Origin: Rhodospirillales bacterium
GTDB lineage: Bacteria > Vulcanimicrobiota > Vulcanimicrobiia > Vulcanimicrobiales > Vulcanimicrobiaceae
Length of the DNA: 41,794 nucleotides
Direction: 5' to 3'
NCBI GenBank assembly: GCA_903970385.1
Contig: CAJCIN010000123.1
Location: 1 to 41,794, forward strand
Shown here in pieces: positions 1-9,427 of the stretch; position 1 is the stretch's first letter, and every line of letters begins with the position of its first letter. Made by a program: the position numbers and the translations under genes. The notes under the pieces are model-generated. The model was not told where the DNA came from. It saw only the letters and a list, made by a program, of their open reading frames with translations, and searched no databases.

Positions 1-1332
<1,332 letters not shown>

Positions 1333-1343
1333 CTCCCGCCGGT

Positions 1344-1718
1344 TCAGTGCACCTTGCCGGCGCACTCGGGTTCGCTCGCGACGGTGCCGCCGGCGGTGGC
1401 GAACGCCGCGCACATCACGGACGTCATGACGGCGTTGAAGCGTACGACCCCGTGGCGCGCGCCGCGCCGCTGCAGGTCTTGGCGGCACAGGTCGTGAGCG
1501 TGTGCACCCTCCCGCGAGATCTCGAGCGAGAGCGGTTGCTTCGAACTCAGATGTCCGTCGGCGGCGATCGCCGCCGTACACGATGGAATCGTCTTGCCGA
1601 TCGTGACGAACGTCTTGACGTCGTCCGTCGAGTAGCCGAGGTTCTTGAACTCTTCGGCTGCCGCGGGTACGGCGTAGACGATCGCTGCGAACATCGCAAC
1701 GGCGGCGAGTCGAATCAC
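1344..1718 (-). CDS. Small secreted protein, unknown function
   Basis: This is a predicted 124-residue protein. A GTG start gives VIRLAAVAMFAAIVYAVPAA, a good signal peptide ending near AAA-EE. The start overlaps the stop of the preceding gene as GTGA, which suggests translational coupling. The mature part of about 100 residues holds four cysteines, so one or two disulfides in the periplasm are possible. I recognise no family. A longer frame extends upstream, but it runs antisense-like through the preceding gene and has arginine-rich shadow composition, so the GTG at 1718 is preferred. It is the last gene of the leftward liv cluster. Confidence 0.6.
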   Translation of the reverse strand: MIRLAAVAMFAAIVYAVPAAAEEFKNLGYSTDDVKTFVTIGKTIPSCTAAIAADGHLSSKQPLSLEISREGAHAHDLCRQDLQRRGARHGVVRFNAVMTSVMCAAFATAGGTVASEPECAGKVH

Positions 1719-2131
1719 GCGCACGCGCTGAACCGGTAGCCTTTCGGCATGCCGACGCGTTCGATCAGCGCGTACGCCGGCGATTGCGTTGCGAGCGTCG
1801 GAGCGACGTGCCGCCAGTCGCTTCGAGCGCGTGCATCGGTGCCGACCGCGATCCACGTGTCGCCTTCGGCGTCGACGTATGCGAAGCCGACGCGCACCGC
1901 GCGCGCCGGCGGCACGTCGCGCAAGATCGAGAGACGTGCTTCGACGTCTTCTTCGCGACGGTGCGAACCGCGCAAATCGGACACCGTGCCGAGCCGCGCG
2001 TACAACGGAAGCGCGCCCGTGCACGGCGCCGGTGCGACGCTCGCGGCCGATGGTGCCGCGAGCGGGACGTCGGCCGTGAGGAGCGCGACGAGCGGGGCCA
2101 CGACGCACGCGACCGCGTGCACGCTAGACAT
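1715..2131 (-). CDS. Small secreted protein, unknown function
   Basis: This is a predicted 138-residue protein with an N-terminal hydrophobic stretch (VACVVAPLVALLTADVPLAA) that looks like a signal peptide, so it is probably periplasmic. The mature region contains the segment VGFAYVDAEGDTWIAVGTD, which looks like beta-hairpin sequence, but I recognise no family. Its ATG lies inside the end of livF (8-base overlap) and its stop overlaps the next GTG start, so it appears to be co-transcribed with the transporter genes. It may be an accessory or unrelated envelope protein; the context gives no firm function. Confidence 0.6.
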   Translation of the reverse strand: MSSVHAVACVVAPLVALLTADVPLAAPSAASVAPAPCTGALPLYARLGTVSDLRGSHRREEDVEARLSILRDVPPARAVRVGFAYVDAEGDTWIAVGTDARARSDWRHVAPTLATQSPAYALIERVGMPKGYRFSACA

Positions 2132-2849
2132 GCAGGTACTTCGAGAGCACCTCGGTGTTGCCGCGCAGTTCGTCCGGCGTGCCCTCGAATTGGATCGCGC
2201 CCTGGTCGATGACGTAACACCGGTCCGCGACGGCGAGCGCGGAGTAGAAGTTCTGCTCGACGAGCAGGATCGTCATGCCCTGCGCTTTGATCTCGCGCAC
2301 GATCGCCTCGACCTCGCGCACGATCAGCGGTGCGAGCCCTTCGGTCGGCTCGTCGAGTAGCAGCAGTTGCGTGTCCTGGACGAGGGCGCGCGCGATCGCG
2401 AGCATCTGTTTCTCGCCGCCCGAGATCTCGTCGCCCTTGTTCGCCGCGCGTTCCTTGAGGCGCGGGAAGCGATCGTACACCTGTGGCAGCGACCAGCCCG
2501 CTTTGCGCGCCGTCACCTGCGCGAGCTTGATGTTTTCGAACACGCTGAGGTTCGTGAAGATGCGGCGCTCCTCGGGCACGAGCGAGATGCCGCGCCGCGC
2601 GTTCGCCATCATGTCGGCGCGGGTGATGTCGGCGCCGGCGAACGAGATCGTACCGTTCCGCGGCGGCACCCATCCGACGATGCTCTTGAGCGTCGTCGTC
2701 TTGCCGACGCCGTTGCGTCCGAGCAATGCGACGGTCTCGCCGCGCCGGATCTCGAGCGAGAGGCCGCGCAGGATGTGGCTATCGCCGTAGTACGTGTCGA
2801 TGCCGTCGACGCGCAGCAGCGTATCGGTTTTCGCGGCGACGGCCGTCAC
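2124..2849 (-). CDS. livF: Branched-chain amino acid-type ABC transporter ATPase LivF
   Basis: A 241-residue cytoplasmic ABC ATPase, the usual LivF size. The Walker A motif GRNGVGKTT is at about residues 44-52, the signature ISGGEKQ at about 142-148, and Walker B with the catalytic glutamate in LLLLDEPTEGLAP near 162-174. The GTG start overlaps the livG stop as GTGA; starts further upstream would run through livG in another frame and are rejected. With LivG it would power uptake through LivH/LivM. The family moves branched-chain amino acids, but paralogues carry urea, amides or aromatic acids, so the substrate is open. Confidence 0.93.
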   Translation of the reverse strand: MTAVAAKTDTLLRVDGIDTYYGDSHILRGLSLEIRRGETVALLGRNGVGKTTTLKSIVGWVPPRNGTISFAGADITRADMMANARRGISLVPEERRIFTNLSVFENIKLAQVTARKAGWSLPQVYDRFPRLKERAANKGDEISGGEKQMLAIARALVQDTQLLLLDEPTEGLAPLIVREVEAIVREIKAQGMTILLVEQNFYSALAVADRCYVIDQGAIQFEGTPDELRGNTEVLSKYLHV

Positions 2850-3613
2850 AGCGTGCCCTCCGTGTGGCCGCCGAGATACGCTTCCTGCACGGTCGTGTTC
2901 GCGCGGATCTCTGCGGGCGTGCCTTCGGCGAGGATCTTTCCCTGATGCAAGACGGTGATGGAATCCGAGATGCCCATGATCATCGTCATGTCGTGTTCGA
3001 TCAGCAGCACGGTCATGCGTTTCGTGAGCCCGCGGATGAGGCGATCGGTCTTGTGCACTTCTTCGATCGACATCCCGGCGACGGGTTCGTCGAGGAGGAG
3101 GATCTGCGGTTTCGTGGCGATCGCGATCGCGATGTCGAGACGCTTCTTGTCGCCGTGCGAGAGATCGCCCGCGCGCGTGTCCGCGAATGCCTGAAGGTCG
3201 GTGAGTTCGAGGGCTTCCTCCGCGATGCGATCGACCGGCGCGAGTCGCGTCGAACGGCGGAACAGCTCGAGCGAGAACAAGCCTTGCGTGTGCGCGAGCG
3301 CCGCGAGACGGCAATTCTGCAGCACCGTCTCGTCGGGGTAGACGTTTGCCGTTTGGAACGCTTTCGCGATGCCGCGCGCGACGCGTCGCGGGCCGGCGAG
3401 GCGCGTGATGCGATCGCCTTTGAAGAAGATGTCGCCTTCCGTCGCTTCCGTGAAGCCGGAGAGCAGATTGAAGAACGTCGTCTTCCCCGCACCGTTCGGC
3501 CCGATGACGGCGCGGAGTTCGCCCGGCTGCACGCTGAAATCGATCGCGCTGTTCGCGGCGAACGCGCCGAAGCGCTTGCCGAGGCCGGTCGTTCGAAGGA
3601 TCGGCTCGTCCAT
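2846..3613 (-). CDS. livG: Branched-chain amino acid-type ABC transporter ATPase LivG
   Basis: A 255-residue ABC ATPase. Walker A GPNGAGKTT is at about residues 38-46, followed by a signature variant LSHGDKK and Walker B in ILLLDEPVAGM. The LSHGxxR/K signature and the C-terminal part ending in the EAYLGG-type segment are characteristic of LivG rather than LivF. Its ATG shares one base with the livM stop (TGATG) and its stop overlaps the livF start, so the four transporter genes are tightly coupled. It acts on the cytoplasmic side with LivF. Confidence 0.93.
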   Translation of the reverse strand: MDEPILRTTGLGKRFGAFAANSAIDFSVQPGELRAVIGPNGAGKTTFFNLLSGFTEATEGDIFFKGDRITRLAGPRRVARGIAKAFQTANVYPDETVLQNCRLAALAHTQGLFSLELFRRSTRLAPVDRIAEEALELTDLQAFADTRAGDLSHGDKKRLDIAIAIATKPQILLLDEPVAGMSIEEVHKTDRLIRGLTKRMTVLLIEHDMTMIMGISDSITVLHQGKILAEGTPAEIRANTTVQEAYLGGHTEGTL

Positions 3614-4653
3614 CAGGGCGTCTCGCTCGTGCGTAAGGCGCTTGCGACGATCGCTCGAGCCGTCCGCTTGGGCTTACGCTTGAGCGTCCCGAGGATGCCG
3701 CCCGGCAAGAACACGATCACCGCGACGAAGAGCACGCCTTCGATGAGCCGCCACGCATCGGTCTTCGCGCTCACGACGTTCTGGAGATACATGATGAGAC
3801 CCGTGCCGAGCAGCGGCCCGAAGAGCGTCTGCACGCCGCCCACCACCGCATAGATGACGAAGTTCCCGCTCGTATCGACGGTGAGCGAGTCGGGCGCGGT
3901 CGACGTTTCGTAGAGTCCGCGCAACGCGCCTGAGAGTCCGGTCAGCGCGCCCGCGATCGCGAACGCCGCGAGCTTGTAGCGCGAGATGTCGAAGCCGACG
4001 AACGTGCTGCGCTCCTCGTTTTCGCGGATCGCGGAGAGGACTTCACCGAATTGCGAGCGCGTGAGCGTCCGGAAAAACGCGATGACGAGCACCATCACGA
4101 TCGCGACGAACGCGTACCAATAGTGCAGGTCGCTCAGGTTGCCGAACGGTCCGAGGTCGACCGCGGGAAACGGTGTGGTGAGGTCGATCGACGTGAAGCC
4201 GAGCGGTACCGTCGGCGCGGTGACGCCTTGGATGCCGTCGTCGCCGCCGGTCAGCCCCGTCCATTTGAAGACGACGAAGAAGACCATCTGCGCGAAAGCG
4301 AGCGTGAGCAACGCGAAGTAGATGCCGTAGAGCCGAACGACGAGCGTGCCGATCGCGAGCGCGACGATCGTAACGAAGGCGATCGAGAGAAGAAGCGCGA
4401 GCCAAAAGTTCGCGTGCTCCGGGAAAAACTTCGAGACGGTCAGGAGCGCGACGTACGCGCCGAGACCGTAGAACATCGCCTGGCCGTAGGACAGAACGCC
4501 CGCGTATCCGAGCAGCAGGTTGAAGCCCATCGTCGCGATGCTCACGATGAGGATCTGCGTCGCGAGACCGGCGTAACCGCCGATCGGATGGATGACGAAC
4601 GGGAAGAGCACGAGTCCGGCGACGGTGAGCGCGTAAAAACGGACGTCTTTCAT
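3613..4653 (-). CDS. livM: Branched-chain amino acid-type ABC permease LivM
   Basis: A 346-residue polytopic inner-membrane protein. It opens with hydrophobic helices around VAGLVLFPFVIHPIGGYAGL and carries the family segment GFNLLLGYAGVLSYGQAMFYGLGAYV at about residues 42-67. A further family segment lies near SAIRENEERSTFVGFDISRYKLAAF, the cytoplasmic coupling region contacting the ATPases. The ATG overlaps the livH stop as ATGA. It is one of the two membrane subunits forming the translocation path. Confidence 0.93.
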   Translation of the reverse strand: MKDVRFYALTVAGLVLFPFVIHPIGGYAGLATQILIVSIATMGFNLLLGYAGVLSYGQAMFYGLGAYVALLTVSKFFPEHANFWLALLLSIAFVTIVALAIGTLVVRLYGIYFALLTLAFAQMVFFVVFKWTGLTGGDDGIQGVTAPTVPLGFTSIDLTTPFPAVDLGPFGNLSDLHYWYAFVAIVMVLVIAFFRTLTRSQFGEVLSAIRENEERSTFVGFDISRYKLAAFAIAGALTGLSGALRGLYETSTAPDSLTVDTSGNFVIYAVVGGVQTLFGPLLGTGLIMYLQNVVSAKTDAWRLIEGVLFVAVIVFLPGGILGTLKRKPKRTARAIVASALRTSETP

Positions 4654-5531
4654 CCGCGAATGATCTCGCTCTCACCGAGTAAGCCCGAGGGTCGCACGAG
4701 CAAGACGAGGGCCATCGCGACGTAGATCACGACGTCGCTCGCCGCGGGGAAGAAGAGCGTGGTCAGGCTCCCGAGCTCGCCGACGATCAGGCCGCCGAGC
4801 ACCGCGCCCCAGAAGCTGCCGAGGCCGCCGATGACGACGACGACGAACGACGGCACGAGGAACGAGAACCCCGTATTCGGATCGACGCTGTAGATCGGGC
4901 TCGCGGCGGCGCCCACGAGACCCGCGAGCGCGGCGCCGAGCGCGAAGACGACGGTGGATGCGAGCTTCACGTTGCCGCCGAGGAGCTGCACCATCGTGCG
5001 ATCGCGTACGCCGGCGCGCACGATGAGGCCGTAGTCGGTACGCTCGATGAAGAGCCAAACCGCGAATACGACGACGATGATGCCGAGCGCGAGCAACAGC
5101 CGGTACGTCGGATACGACGCAAAGCCGAGGTTGAACGACCCGCTCAAGCTCTCGGGAAGCGGAAACGGCCGCGTCGTGCCGCCGAAGATGAAGCGGAGGC
5201 TCTCCTCGACCACGATCGCGACGCCGAAGGTCACGAGGATCTGCGCCGTCGGCTCTTTATCGTAGAACAAACGCAGCAGCACGCGATCGAAAAGCACGGC
5301 GAAAAGCGCGACGGCGATCGGCGCGGCGATCAAACCGGCCGCGAGACCGTACTGCTGCGTGACGATCAAACCGACGTAGGCGCCGATGGCATAGAACGCG
5401 CCGTGCGCGAAATTCACGAGGCGCAGCATGCCGAACACGATCGTCAGCCCGAGAGCGATCGCGACGTAAACGAGGCCTCGAATGAAGCCGTCGAGCAGCT
5501 GCCCGGGAAGCTGAGTGAGGATGACGTCGAT
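4650..5531 (-). CDS. livH: Branched-chain amino acid-type ABC permease LivH, apparent ATC start
   Basis: A polytopic inner-membrane permease with the LivH motif GMLRLVNFAHGAFYAIGAYV. The first NTG apart from CTG in this frame is the GTG at 5438, which would give only 262 residues and cut the first membrane helix. The frame is open further upstream and encodes a normal N-terminus (IDVILTQLPGQLLDGFIRG then VYVAIALGLTIV), reaching an in-frame TAG just before. The best ribosome-binding site is GGAG at 5539-5542, seven bases before an ATC at 5531-5529; that start gives 293 residues, the family's usual size. A CTG lies at the QLL position as another option, and a single-base sequence error turning ATG into ATC cannot be excluded. 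The gene follows a terminator-like hairpin after the binding-protein gene. Confidence 0.88.
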   Translation of the reverse strand: MDVILTQLPGQLLDGFIRGLVYVAIALGLTIVFGMLRLVNFAHGAFYAIGAYVGLIVTQQYGLAAGLIAAPIAVALFAVLFDRVLLRLFYDKEPTAQILVTFGVAIVVEESLRFIFGGTTRPFPLPESLSGSFNLGFASYPTYRLLLALGIIVVVFAVWLFIERTDYGLIVRAGVRDRTMVQLLGGNVKLASTVVFALGAALAGLVGAAASPIYSVDPNTGFSFLVPSFVVVVIGGLGSFWGAVLGGLIVGELGSLTTLFFPAASDVVIYVAMALVLLVRPSGLLGESEIIRG

Positions 5532-5548
5532 GACTGGTCTCCGCTACG

Positions 5549-5583
5549 AAAAAGGCCGGCCCCCGCGCGAGGGAGCCGGCCTT
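5549..5583 (-). terminator. Terminator-like hairpin between binding-protein gene and livH
   Basis: Read leftward, the stem AAGGCCGGC/GCCGGCCTT (arms 5583-5575 and 5560-5552) is followed by five T residues at 5553-5549. This is a good intrinsic terminator placed between the binding-protein gene and the permease genes. Partial termination here would give more binding protein than permease, a common arrangement in ABC operons. It ends 17 bases before the proposed livH start codon at 5531. Confidence 0.8.
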
Positions 5584-5602
5584 CGAAGGACGATCGGCTA
5601 GC

Positions 5603-6850
5603 TCAGGCGCTCTCGATCTTACACTTGGTCGAGGCTTGCGGGATCGCGACGGCATCGCCCTGGTGCTCCTCGAGAACCTTCGCGAATGCGAACGGATTTT
5701 CGCGATCCTTGACCGGGACGCCCTCCATCACGAGCACGCTGTTGATGCCCTGATGGTCGAACGCGCGCCAATACTCCGGCCCCTTGGTGGCGGTGAAATG
5801 GTAGCCTTCCATCTTCGGGATGAACTTGCTCGGATCGAACGAGCCCGCGCGCTCGATGCCGGCCTTCCACTGGTACATGTCGACGTACGCACACTCGGCG
5901 CCGTTGCTCGGCGGCGTGCCGTTCGCTTTCATGAACGCATCGACGAATTTCTTGGCGGCGGGATATTTGTCGCTGTGGTACTTCCAGTAGAACGGCGCCG
6001 TCGTGACGACGCCGTCGATGTTGTCCCCGACGCCCTTCGCCATGTACTCGTCGGCGAGCGGCACGAGAATCTTCGTCGACTTCGTCAGGCCGAAGCTCGC
6101 GGCTTGATTGAGGCAAGCCACCATGTCCTTACCGAACTGCGTGATGACGAGCACGTCCGGCTTCGCGGCCTGCGCTTGCGAGAGCGCGGAGCTGAAGTCG
6201 GTCGTCGTCAGCGGCGTCAGCACGTTCGCGACCGTTTTCGCGCCCTTGGGCTCGACCACGGCGACCAAGTTGTCGTAGACGCTGTGGCCCCACGCGTAGT
6301 CCGCCGTAATGTGGAACCAGCGGCCGGTGCCGTACTTCGTGAGGAGCGTCTTCGCCAACGCCTGCGCGGACATGTGCGCCGTGTTGTAACGCCGGAACGT
6401 GTGATAGTGGCAATTGATGTCGGTCGTCTCGTCGCCGTGCGTCAACGCCGCCATGAAGATCGTTTTCTTCTCCTGGCAGAGGCCGGAAACGGCGATCGCG
6501 GTGCCCGTGCTCGAGCCGCCCGTGATCATCACCGCGCCGTCGCGCTCGATCATGCGGCGCGCGTTTTCGACGGCGACCGGCGCCTTCGTCGTATCGTCGC
6601 CGACGCTCTCCTGGATCTGCATGCCCATCACGCCGCCGTGCGCGTTGATCTCGGAGATCGCGAGACGATACGCGCGCAGCTGGTCCGTGCCCTGATCCGA
6701 GTAGGGCCCGGTCTGCGGGACGTTGAGCCCGACCACGACCGTCTTTTGCGGAGCGGCGATGACGTTGATGCTCGCGAAGGTGGCCGCCGTCGCGGCGAGG
6801 CCGCCGGCGATGAAGCGCCCGCGACCGATGGTTAAATCGTCTTTGTTCAC
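5603..6850 (-). CDS. ABC transporter periplasmic substrate-binding protein (LivK/urea-amide type)
   Basis: A 415-residue type I periplasmic binding protein (leucine-binding family). The N-terminus RGRFIAGGLAATAATFASI is a secretion signal; it resembles a Tat signal in style but lacks a strict twin arginine. The mature protein starts with the family's first strand, VVVGLNVPQTGPYSDQGTDQ, and has the ligand-lobe segment MITGGSSTGTAIAVSGL. The GTG start is preceded by GAGGAG at good spacing. It is the first gene of the leftward operon and is separated from livH by a terminator-like hairpin. The ligand cannot be told from sequence; relatives bind branched-chain amino acids, urea, short amides or aromatic acids. 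Confidence 0.88.
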   Translation of the reverse strand: MNKDDLTIGRGRFIAGGLAATAATFASINVIAAPQKTVVVGLNVPQTGPYSDQGTDQLRAYRLAISEINAHGGVMGMQIQESVGDDTTKAPVAVENARRMIERDGAVMITGGSSTGTAIAVSGLCQEKKTIFMAALTHGDETTDINCHYHTFRRYNTAHMSAQALAKTLLTKYGTGRWFHITADYAWGHSVYDNLVAVVEPKGAKTVANVLTPLTTTDFSSALSQAQAAKPDVLVITQFGKDMVACLNQAASFGLTKSTKILVPLADEYMAKGVGDNIDGVVTTAPFYWKYHSDKYPAAKKFVDAFMKANGTPPSNGAECAYVDMYQWKAGIERAGSFDPSKFIPKMEGYHFTATKGPEYWRAFDHQGINSVLVMEGVPVKDRENPFAFAKVLEEHQGDAVAIPQASTKCKIESA

Positions 6851-6889
6851 CGGAGTCTCCTCAGCAGTAGTCGACGACGAATCTGAATG

Positions 6890-6901
6890 TCGTTCGAACG
6901 A
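6890..6901. promoter_or_regulatory. 12-base perfect palindrome upstream of the liv operon
   Basis: TCGTTCGAACGA is a perfect 12-base palindrome, 40 bases upstream of the start codon of the binding-protein gene and about 110 bases upstream of the divergent secretin gene. Its position and symmetry fit an operator for a dimeric repressor, for example of the TetR or GntR type, controlling the leftward operon. No regulator gene is adjacent, so its partner is unknown. Confidence 0.4.
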
Positions 6902-7010
6902 ACGACGCGAGGAAGTTTCTTACCGTCTTGCTCGCCGTTCCCTGCCGTAGCAAACGCCGATGGCGCGTGGCGAAAGGTTCTGGCAGCGGGGTTCGCGATA
7001 GGCTTGCGTC

Positions 7011-8618
7011 ATGCGCTCCTCTAGCCGGCTGCGTTCGTTCGCCGTTCCTCTCATGCTCGTCGCGGCGCTCGTGTGCGCGTTCGCGACGCCCGCGCTTGCG
7101 TCGCCGACCTTGAACGCCGTGCGCGTCGATGCGAATCCGAGCGGCGGCGCGCTCATATCGGTAACGTTCTCCGGCGGGGCGCCGACCTTCCACGTGATCG
7201 GCGCGGGCACGTCGGAGACGTCGGTCCTTCTCGACAACACGACCCTCGGCAATCAGGCGCCGCCGTCGGTCGCGGGCGCGGGACCCGTCACGAGCGTGTC
7301 GGTCGCGCAGACGGGCACGTCGGCGAGTTTGGCGCTCCATCTGACGTCCGCCGCGCGCGTCAGCGTTCGCACGGGCAACAACTACATCTTCATCGACGTC
7401 GCTCCGCCGGTCGCCGCGGTGCCGCTCAACCCGTTCGCGCCGCCCGCGGCGACGCTCGGCAGCGCCGCCGGGACGGTGACGGTCGTCGTGGAGCTCAAGT
7501 ACGCCGATATCAGCGAGATCGCGGGCGTGCTCGCGGCGAACTCGACCATCGCGACGAACGACACGTTCTCGCCGACGCAGACGAACATCGGTACGTCGTC
7601 GCTGTCCGGCAGCTTCGGCGGCGTGAGCGGCGGCTTCGGCGGTGCGTCCGCAACGACGCCGCAGACGTTCGGGGGCGGCTTCGGGCAATCGACGGGGCTC
7701 GCGCAGCGCGTCAACGACAACATCGCCGTCGACCGGCGCCTGAACGCGATCATCTTGACGGGCACGCCCGACGTGGTCGCCGGCCTGCGCGACACGATCG
7801 AGAAGCTCGACGTGCCGGTCGCGAGCGTCATCCTCGAGACGCAGATCGTCGAGCTCAGCGACAACGCCGCGCGGAATATCGGTTTGGACTTCGCGCCCGA
7901 CGGCAGCAGCATCGTGGCGAATGCATCGGCCGGCGGCGTCGGCTACACGTCGAAAAGTCTGACCACGGCGCAAGGGCAGGTGACGTTTCAAGGCAATCTC
8001 TACGCGGCCGTGACCGAAGGCAGCGCGCGCATCATCGCCAAGCCCCGCATCCTCGCGCAGAGCGGGCAGCCGGCCTCGATCCTCACGGGCGACGCGATTC
8101 CGATCCTGACGTCGATCGTCGCCGCCGGCGCGGGCACGGTCGTGTCGAACCAAGTCAACTACATCAACGTCGGCGTCAATCTCCAGATCCAGCCGCGCGT
8201 GAGTGCCGACGGCTACGTCACCTCGCACATCTATTCGGAAGTCTCGAGCGTCACGCAGATCACGTCCGGGTATCCGCAGATCAGTCAGCGCACGGCGAGC
8301 ACGGTCGCGACGGTAAAAGACGGCGAAGCGTTCGTCATCGGCGGCCTCCTGCAAGACAACGAGATCAAAAATCTCACGAAACTCCCGTTCATCGGCGATC
8401 TGCCCCTGATCGGCGCGTTCTTCCGGCACGTGAACACGACGCACACGCAGGACAATTTGTACATCGTCGTGATTCCGCACATCGTCGGCCGGTCGGGGCT
8501 CAACCCGCCGATCGCGCCGCTGTCGGTCCCGAGCGCGTTGCCGCAAGTTGGTCCGCCGCCGTCGACGATCACGCCGGCGCCGTTCACGCCGCCGCTGACC
8601 GCACCGACGTCTCACTGA
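7011..8618 (+). CDS. AMIN-domain secretin (PilQ/GspD family)
   Basis: A 535-residue outer-membrane secretin. A signal peptide covers about residues 1-30 (cleavage near PALA-SP). An AMIN-like beta domain (about 32-125) usually binds peptidoglycan. A single secretin-N module follows (VVVELKYADISEIAGVL), interrupted by a Gly/Ser/Thr-rich loop of about 50 residues near 180-230, then RLNAIILTGTPDVVAGL. The C-terminal secretin core includes ILETQIVELSDNAARNIGLD and the pore signature VKDGEAFVIGGLLQDNE near 440-457. PilQ-type secretins with AMIN domains export type IV pili or take up DNA. No pilM/N/O/P genes adjoin it, so this copy is an orphan in the window. Confidence 0.9.
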   Translation: MRSSSRLRSFAVPLMLVAALVCAFATPALASPTLNAVRVDANPSGGALISVTFSGGAPTFHVIGAGTSETSVLLDNTTLGNQAPPSVAGAGPVTSVSVAQTGTSASLALHLTSAARVSVRTGNNYIFIDVAPPVAAVPLNPFAPPAATLGSAAGTVTVVVELKYADISEIAGVLAANSTIATNDTFSPTQTNIGTSSLSGSFGGVSGGFGGASATTPQTFGGGFGQSTGLAQRVNDNIAVDRRLNAIILTGTPDVVAGLRDTIEKLDVPVASVILETQIVELSDNAARNIGLDFAPDGSSIVANASAGGVGYTSKSLTTAQGQVTFQGNLYAAVTEGSARIIAKPRILAQSGQPASILTGDAIPILTSIVAAGAGTVVSNQVNYINVGVNLQIQPRVSADGYVTSHIYSEVSSVTQITSGYPQISQRTASTVATVKDGEAFVIGGLLQDNEIKNLTKLPFIGDLPLIGAFFRHVNTTHTQDNLYIVVIPHIVGRSGLNPPIAPLSVPSALPQVGPPPSTITPAPFTPPLTAPTSH

Positions 8619-8622
8619 GCGT

Positions 8623-9090
8623 ATGATCGATGTTTTCCGCGGCCGCGCGCGCGTCGCGCTCGCTGCGTTTGCCATGGTCGCCGCATGCGCGCCCGCGGTT
8701 CCGCCGCTCCATTCGCCCGCGAGCATCGAGGCCTATTGCGGTTCGAAGGAAGCGCGCAACACCGGCATCGCGAGCGTCGTGAGTTCGACGGACGATCGGC
8801 TCCTCGACGAGCATCCGACGGAACTCGACGTGCGCCGTGCGGTGCGTTCGGGCGACGGCGTCGTCGCGCACTGGAAGGATCAGCCGCTCGCGCTCAAACG
8901 CGTGGCGGAGGATCTCGGCGAAACGGACGGCTACGTCCGCATGTCGCAGGCCGCGATCCCGCCCGCACTCGAAGGCGCGCAAGTACGCCACATCTATCTC
9001 TTCGTCCGCGACCACGGTCGCGAACGCTGGATCACGCTGTCTGCGTACGACCTGCAGAACGTCTGCGTGGAAGGCAAGCGCGAGAGTTAG
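8623..9090 (+). CDS. Small lipoprotein, unknown function
   Basis: A predicted 155-residue protein. The N-terminus VALAAFAMVAACAPAVPPL is a lipoprotein signal with the lipid-modified cysteine in MVAAC, so the protein should be membrane-anchored on the periplasmic side. The mature part contains three further cysteines overall and the segment ALEGAQVRHIYLFVRDHGRERW. I recognise no family. It starts four bases after the secretin stop and is probably co-transcribed; small lipoproteins often pilot secretins to the outer membrane, but nothing in the sequence shows that role here. Its TAG overlaps the stop of the convergent gene. Confidence 0.65.
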   Translation: MIDVFRGRARVALAAFAMVAACAPAVPPLHSPASIEAYCGSKEARNTGIASVVSSTDDRLLDEHPTELDVRRAVRSGDGVVAHWKDQPLALKRVAEDLGETDGYVRMSQAAIPPALEGAQVRHIYLFVRDHGRERWITLSAYDLQNVCVEGKRES

Positions 9091-9425
9091 TCGCCGCGCC
9101 CCGCGAGCGCGCGCAGATCGCGGCCAATCAATTGATCGAGGCCGAGCGCGATCAGGAACGTTGCGAGTTCGACCGGCAGCGCCTCGCGCTCGCGATCGGG
9201 CAGCGCGGGCTGTAAGAGAATGGTCGCCGCCGCGACGAACACGATTCCGACGAGGAGCGCGACGATGCCCGCGAAGATGCCGCGGCGTTCTCGTAGCGCG
9301 CGCAGGGCATCGCGCGCGACGCCGATCGGCGAGCGCGCGCCGACGTTCCACACGGCGAACGCGAGCGTTTCGAGAACGATCGCTCCGGCGATGCGCAGCC
9401 CCGCGTCGACGAACAACGCGAGCAT
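9087..9425 (-). CDS. Small integral membrane protein, unknown function
   Basis: A predicted 112-residue protein with two clear membrane helices (GLRIAGAIVLETLAFAVWNV and GIFAGIVALLVGIVFVAAAT) and a weaker third hydrophobic stretch near the C-terminus (ATFLIALGLDQLIG). The ATG at 9425 lies two bases after the sufU stop. An upstream extension runs into sufU antisense and is rejected. It is the last gene of the leftward suf operon, but no known suf gene looks like this and it may simply share the transcript. Confidence 0.6.
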   Translation of the reverse strand: MLALFVDAGLRIAGAIVLETLAFAVWNVGARSPIGVARDALRALRERRGIFAGIVALLVGIVFVAAATILLQPALPDREREALPVELATFLIALGLDQLIGRDLRALAGRGD

Positions 9426-9427
9426 CT

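Noticed and set aside
2124-3314. A longer livF frame reaching into livG
   Set aside because: The extra N-terminus is Arg/His-rich shadow of livG; the GTG at 2849 gives a normal LivF.
6861-8726. A 621-codon leftward open frame opposite the secretin gene
   Set aside because: It is Arg/Asp-rich antisense shadow sequence. The plus-strand secretin has a signal peptide and family motifs.
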